Under the pieces are notes generated by a model. That model saw only the letters and a list, made by a program, of their open reading frames with translations. It was not told the origin of the DNA and ran no database searches. DNA of 64,000 nucleotides, taken from NCBI GenBank assembly GCA_009792885.1, contig WMCF01000032.1, positions 5,188,589-5,252,588 of the forward strand, given 5' to 3'. Numbering within the stretch: the stretch's first letter is position 1; every line of letters begins with the position of its first letter. Below are positions 61,848-64,000 of the stretch, piece after piece. Origin of the DNA: Eremophila alpestris peregrina. Lineage: Eukaryota > Chordata > Aves > Passeriformes > Alaudidae. The translations under genes were made by a program, and so were the position numbers.

Positions 61848-63880
61848 CTGGAACTAAACAAGAGAAAAAGGAAACAAAAGCAGTTATGACAAGAGGGTGG
61901 GAAAGGGACAACTTTTCTTTGATTCATCAGGTTCATTTTCTTCACTGCTGAAGGAAATCCTCCATCCCAGCTGCTTCGTGGTTCATCTCAAAAGCAGCAT
62001 GGTGGATGTGGGTGTTGTAACCCAGTGAGAAGCCAGGCACTCCTCTTACATCCCCTGCTCTACCTGTGCCCTTGGCAGCTTGAGCACAGTCAGAAAAGCT
62101 CAGGGCATAAATCTGGAGGAAGCTGCAGCAGCCAGCTGCTCACAGACCACAGATACCCATCTGTAAGGAAGCTAAACCACCTGTGTACTCCCTCCAAAGG
62201 AGAGAAAACTGCTCCCAGATTTTTCAGGAGATTTTCTGCCACCTTTAGGGCAAGCCCACCTGGAATTTAGGAGTGTGTGGCACATAGTCACAACATTATT
62301 TTAGTCAGGACAGCTTGATTTACCACAGGTTAACCCCTTCCTGTGCCCATGGCCTGTGGCACTCCCAGACACTCCACAGCAGCTCAAAGACATGAAGCAA
62401 AGGCTTATCAGGAGCTCACAGCCCTGCACAGTGCAATGCTCAAGTGACAGCACTGGGGTTGCTCAGCAGAATAAATGCTCCGTTTGTTGAGGAGGTGAGA
62501 AGCTTTCACAGTTTTTTCCCAGTTGTATTGTGATGAGGCCAAGCACAACTCTGGATCCACTGTAGCTAAATTCAAAGAGAACTTGAAGTGAAATTTTAAA
62601 TTCCACACCAGTGAGTCAGTGCTGCCTCATCAGCACCAGTTACAGCCTGCACCGACCCTGCTGCTGCTGTGCAGGAAGGTGGAGAGTCAGGATGCCTGCA
62701 AGGGGCTGCTTAGCACATTTGTCAGGTGTTACATGGCTCCTGTTTCACTGCCCACGCTCCTCTGCTCTGTCCTCTGTTCTTCTGATTTCAAGATCACATT
62801 CCCTGGCAAAATGGCTTCCTATTTTCATATCTCAGTGTCATTTCTAACTCAGCACTCCTTTCTCTGTGGGAAATAATTCCTAGCACCATATATATCTATA
62901 TATATATAAAACCATAGAAACATTTAGATTGGGAAAGACCTCTAAGACCATTACATCCAACCCTTAACTCAGCACTTCCAAGCCCACTGCTAACTCATGT
63001 CCCCAAGTGCAACAGGATTTTAAATCCTTCCAGGGATGGGGACTCCACAACTGCCCTAGGCAGCCTTTGCCAGTGCTTGAGAAACCTTACAATGAAGGAA
63101 CTTTCCTTAATATTCAATCTAAACTTCCCCTGGTTCAATCAAGCCATTTCCTTATGTTCTACCACTTCTTATTTGGGAGAAGAGACTGACCCCCATCTTA
63201 CAGCACCCATATGTACATATTTATCCATGTATGGATCCCAGAATTAACAATTTCCCAGGGTAAATGCTTTTCCTACTTTGCAGAGTTCCTTCCTCCATTC
63301 AAGACATCAGAGCTACTTCTGCATTCAGGCATCGACTTTATACAATCAAGGAATTAGAAGCTGATCTCTAAGGCTAAAAATAAAAGCCTTGTCAATGTCA
63401 TTCACAGTTTATTAGTCCTGATCTGCAGGATTAAATGCTCATGTTTCCAGGAGCTTCATACTCTTTCTTACTTATACCTCAGCAATTTTGCCATTCTGCA
63501 GACTGACGTGGATTGTGAGGGGAAAACAATTGAAGAAACTTCTTCAAATGTATGCAGGCTTCTACATTTATTTTTAATGCTCTCTTGTAAATTATTCAAT
63601 TTCTGCAAAGATAATGGTTAGTGCAGAGTTTGGAAGCCAATCAAATGAAGTTTAAATCCATTTTGAGACTCCTGAAAGTATGATTCATTATCAGAGGCCA
63701 CAGCAGGACACTTTAAAGGCTGCCTGTTAATTCAGCCATGTCTCATTGCTACCTGTATCAACTTCCTGAGGACAAAACTGCTGTGGCTGTTGGTTTTCAC
63801 TCCAGCCTCCATGGAGAACAGCCTGCAGTGGCTGCAGGAGCCCTGGGGAGCTCCCAGTGCCTCTCCTGCCCGTCCCTTAC
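61848..63880 (-). other. SDK2: SDK2 intron between FnIII 9 and 10
   Basis: 2,033 bases; an AT dinucleotide stretch (62888-62908) leading into a CR1 fragment (62909-63205), otherwise nothing seen. Confidence 0.87.
62909..63205 (-). mobile_element. CR1 LINE 3' fragment
   Basis: ACCATAGAAACATTTAGATT, GGGAAAGACCTCTAAGACCA, CCAAGTGCAACAGGATTTTA, GGGATGGGGACTCCACAACT, CCTTAATATTCAATCTAAAC. A good match to the CR1 3' UTR and the end of ORF2 read in reverse; sense with SDK2. The (AT)n just before it may derive from its tail. Confidence 0.94.
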
Positions 63881-63984
63881 CATCCTGCAGGGTTGTCACT
63901 GCCTCTGTCTCGGCGCTGAAGTCGCTGTCCCCGATGTCGTTGGTGGCCTTCACTCGCAGTTTGTAGGAGGTGAACGGGCTCAGG
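63881..63984 (-). CDS. SDK2: SDK2 exon: end of FnIII domain 9
   Basis: This is the first visible coding exon, residues 1-35. It encodes the F-G strand part of an FnIII domain: YKLRVKATNDIG (8-19) is the typical F strand with the Tyr-x-Leu/Phe-x-Val-x-Ala pattern, followed by SDFSAETEAVTTLQD, the G strand and linker. The acceptor is CACAG at 63985-63986 (plus-strand ct), so the intron's end is seen but the upstream exon lies outside the window. The first codon takes two bases from that missing exon. The donor is GATG|GTAAGG, leaving one base that makes Asp with the next exon. Counting back from the transmembrane helix makes this FnIII 9; that numbering relies on the family having 13 FnIII domains. 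Confidence 0.9.
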
Positions 63985-64000
63985 CTGTGGGATGGGCAGA

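Larger units (their letters stand above)
10278..63984 (-). other. SDK2: SDK2 gene, 3' part (15 coding exons)
   Basis: Sidekick-2 is a homophilic immunoglobulin-superfamily adhesion protein; in vertebrate retina sidekicks act at synapses in matching neurites in specific layers. The known architecture is 6 Ig domains, 13 FnIII domains, one transmembrane helix and a short tail that binds MAGI-type PDZ scaffolds. This window shows only FnIII 9 (end) to the C-terminus. All 14 internal junctions keep frame, and the summed coding length is 2026 nt. The paralogue call rests on the tail: it carries the juxtamembrane Phe-Tyr-Glu-Glu-Trp-Trp motif, GGLHYSDEDICNKYNGA and a short last exon ending GFSSFV, as I remember SDK2; SDK1 has a longer, different tail. 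The window covers about 30% of the roughly 2,170-residue protein. Thirteen introns have GT donors and one has GC. The gene is incomplete at its 5' side because the window ends. Confidence 0.95.

Noticed and set aside
10278..63984. SDK1 instead of SDK2
   Set aside because: The tail has ICNKYNGA, a short last exon and the GVYTPTGQ...GFSSFV ending. SDK1 has a longer last segment and different juxtamembrane residues, as far as I remember the two proteins.
1..64000. CRISPR arrays, operons, toxin-antitoxin or phage-defence systems
   Set aside because: The window is vertebrate nuclear DNA with spliced exons; no spaced direct repeats or prokaryotic gene organisation are present.

Overview
The window is a piece of a bird nuclear genome, most likely a songbird. 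The evidence is one multi-exon gene with GT-AG introns, several CR1 LINE fragments with the avian CR1 3' end, two solo-LTR-like endogenous retroviral remnants, low repeat density and an assembly gap. No bacterial, plasmid, CRISPR or operon feature is present.

The only protein-coding gene I can support is the 3' part of SDK2 (Sidekick cell adhesion molecule 2), on the minus strand. Fifteen coding exons lie between 63984 and 10278 and join with matching reading phase at every junction into 675 codons plus a stop (the first codon is shared with an exon outside the window). In transcript order they encode the end of fibronectin type III (FnIII) domain 9, complete FnIII domains 10 to 13, one transmembrane helix and a 187-residue cytoplasmic tail ending in a PDZ ligand (Ser-Phe-Val). 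The six Ig domains, FnIII 1-8 and the promoter lie beyond position 64000. The tail matches SDK2, not SDK1. Residue numbers below count from the first, partial codon in this window.

Layout: 1-10277 is the 3' UTR plus downstream flank, with one CR1 fragment and an unexplained foldback element. 10278-19507 carries the cytoplasmic and transmembrane exons. 22174-37320 carries FnIII 13, 12 and 11. 37321-52858 is a 15.5 kb intron holding a gapped retroviral LTR and two AT-rich blocks that look like conserved regulatory DNA. 52859-61847 carries FnIII 10 in four exons. 63881-63984 is the last exon of FnIII 9.

Second-look points: a non-canonical GC splice donor after the exon at 37205-37320; a very long T tract (in the transcript) forcing an unusual 3' splice-site architecture at 31135; a solo LTR nested in a CR1 copy beside another exon; four homopolymer runs of 40-81 bases; and candidate intronic enhancers. 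I did not find an undescribed biological system; the window is mostly ordinary introns of a known adhesion gene.
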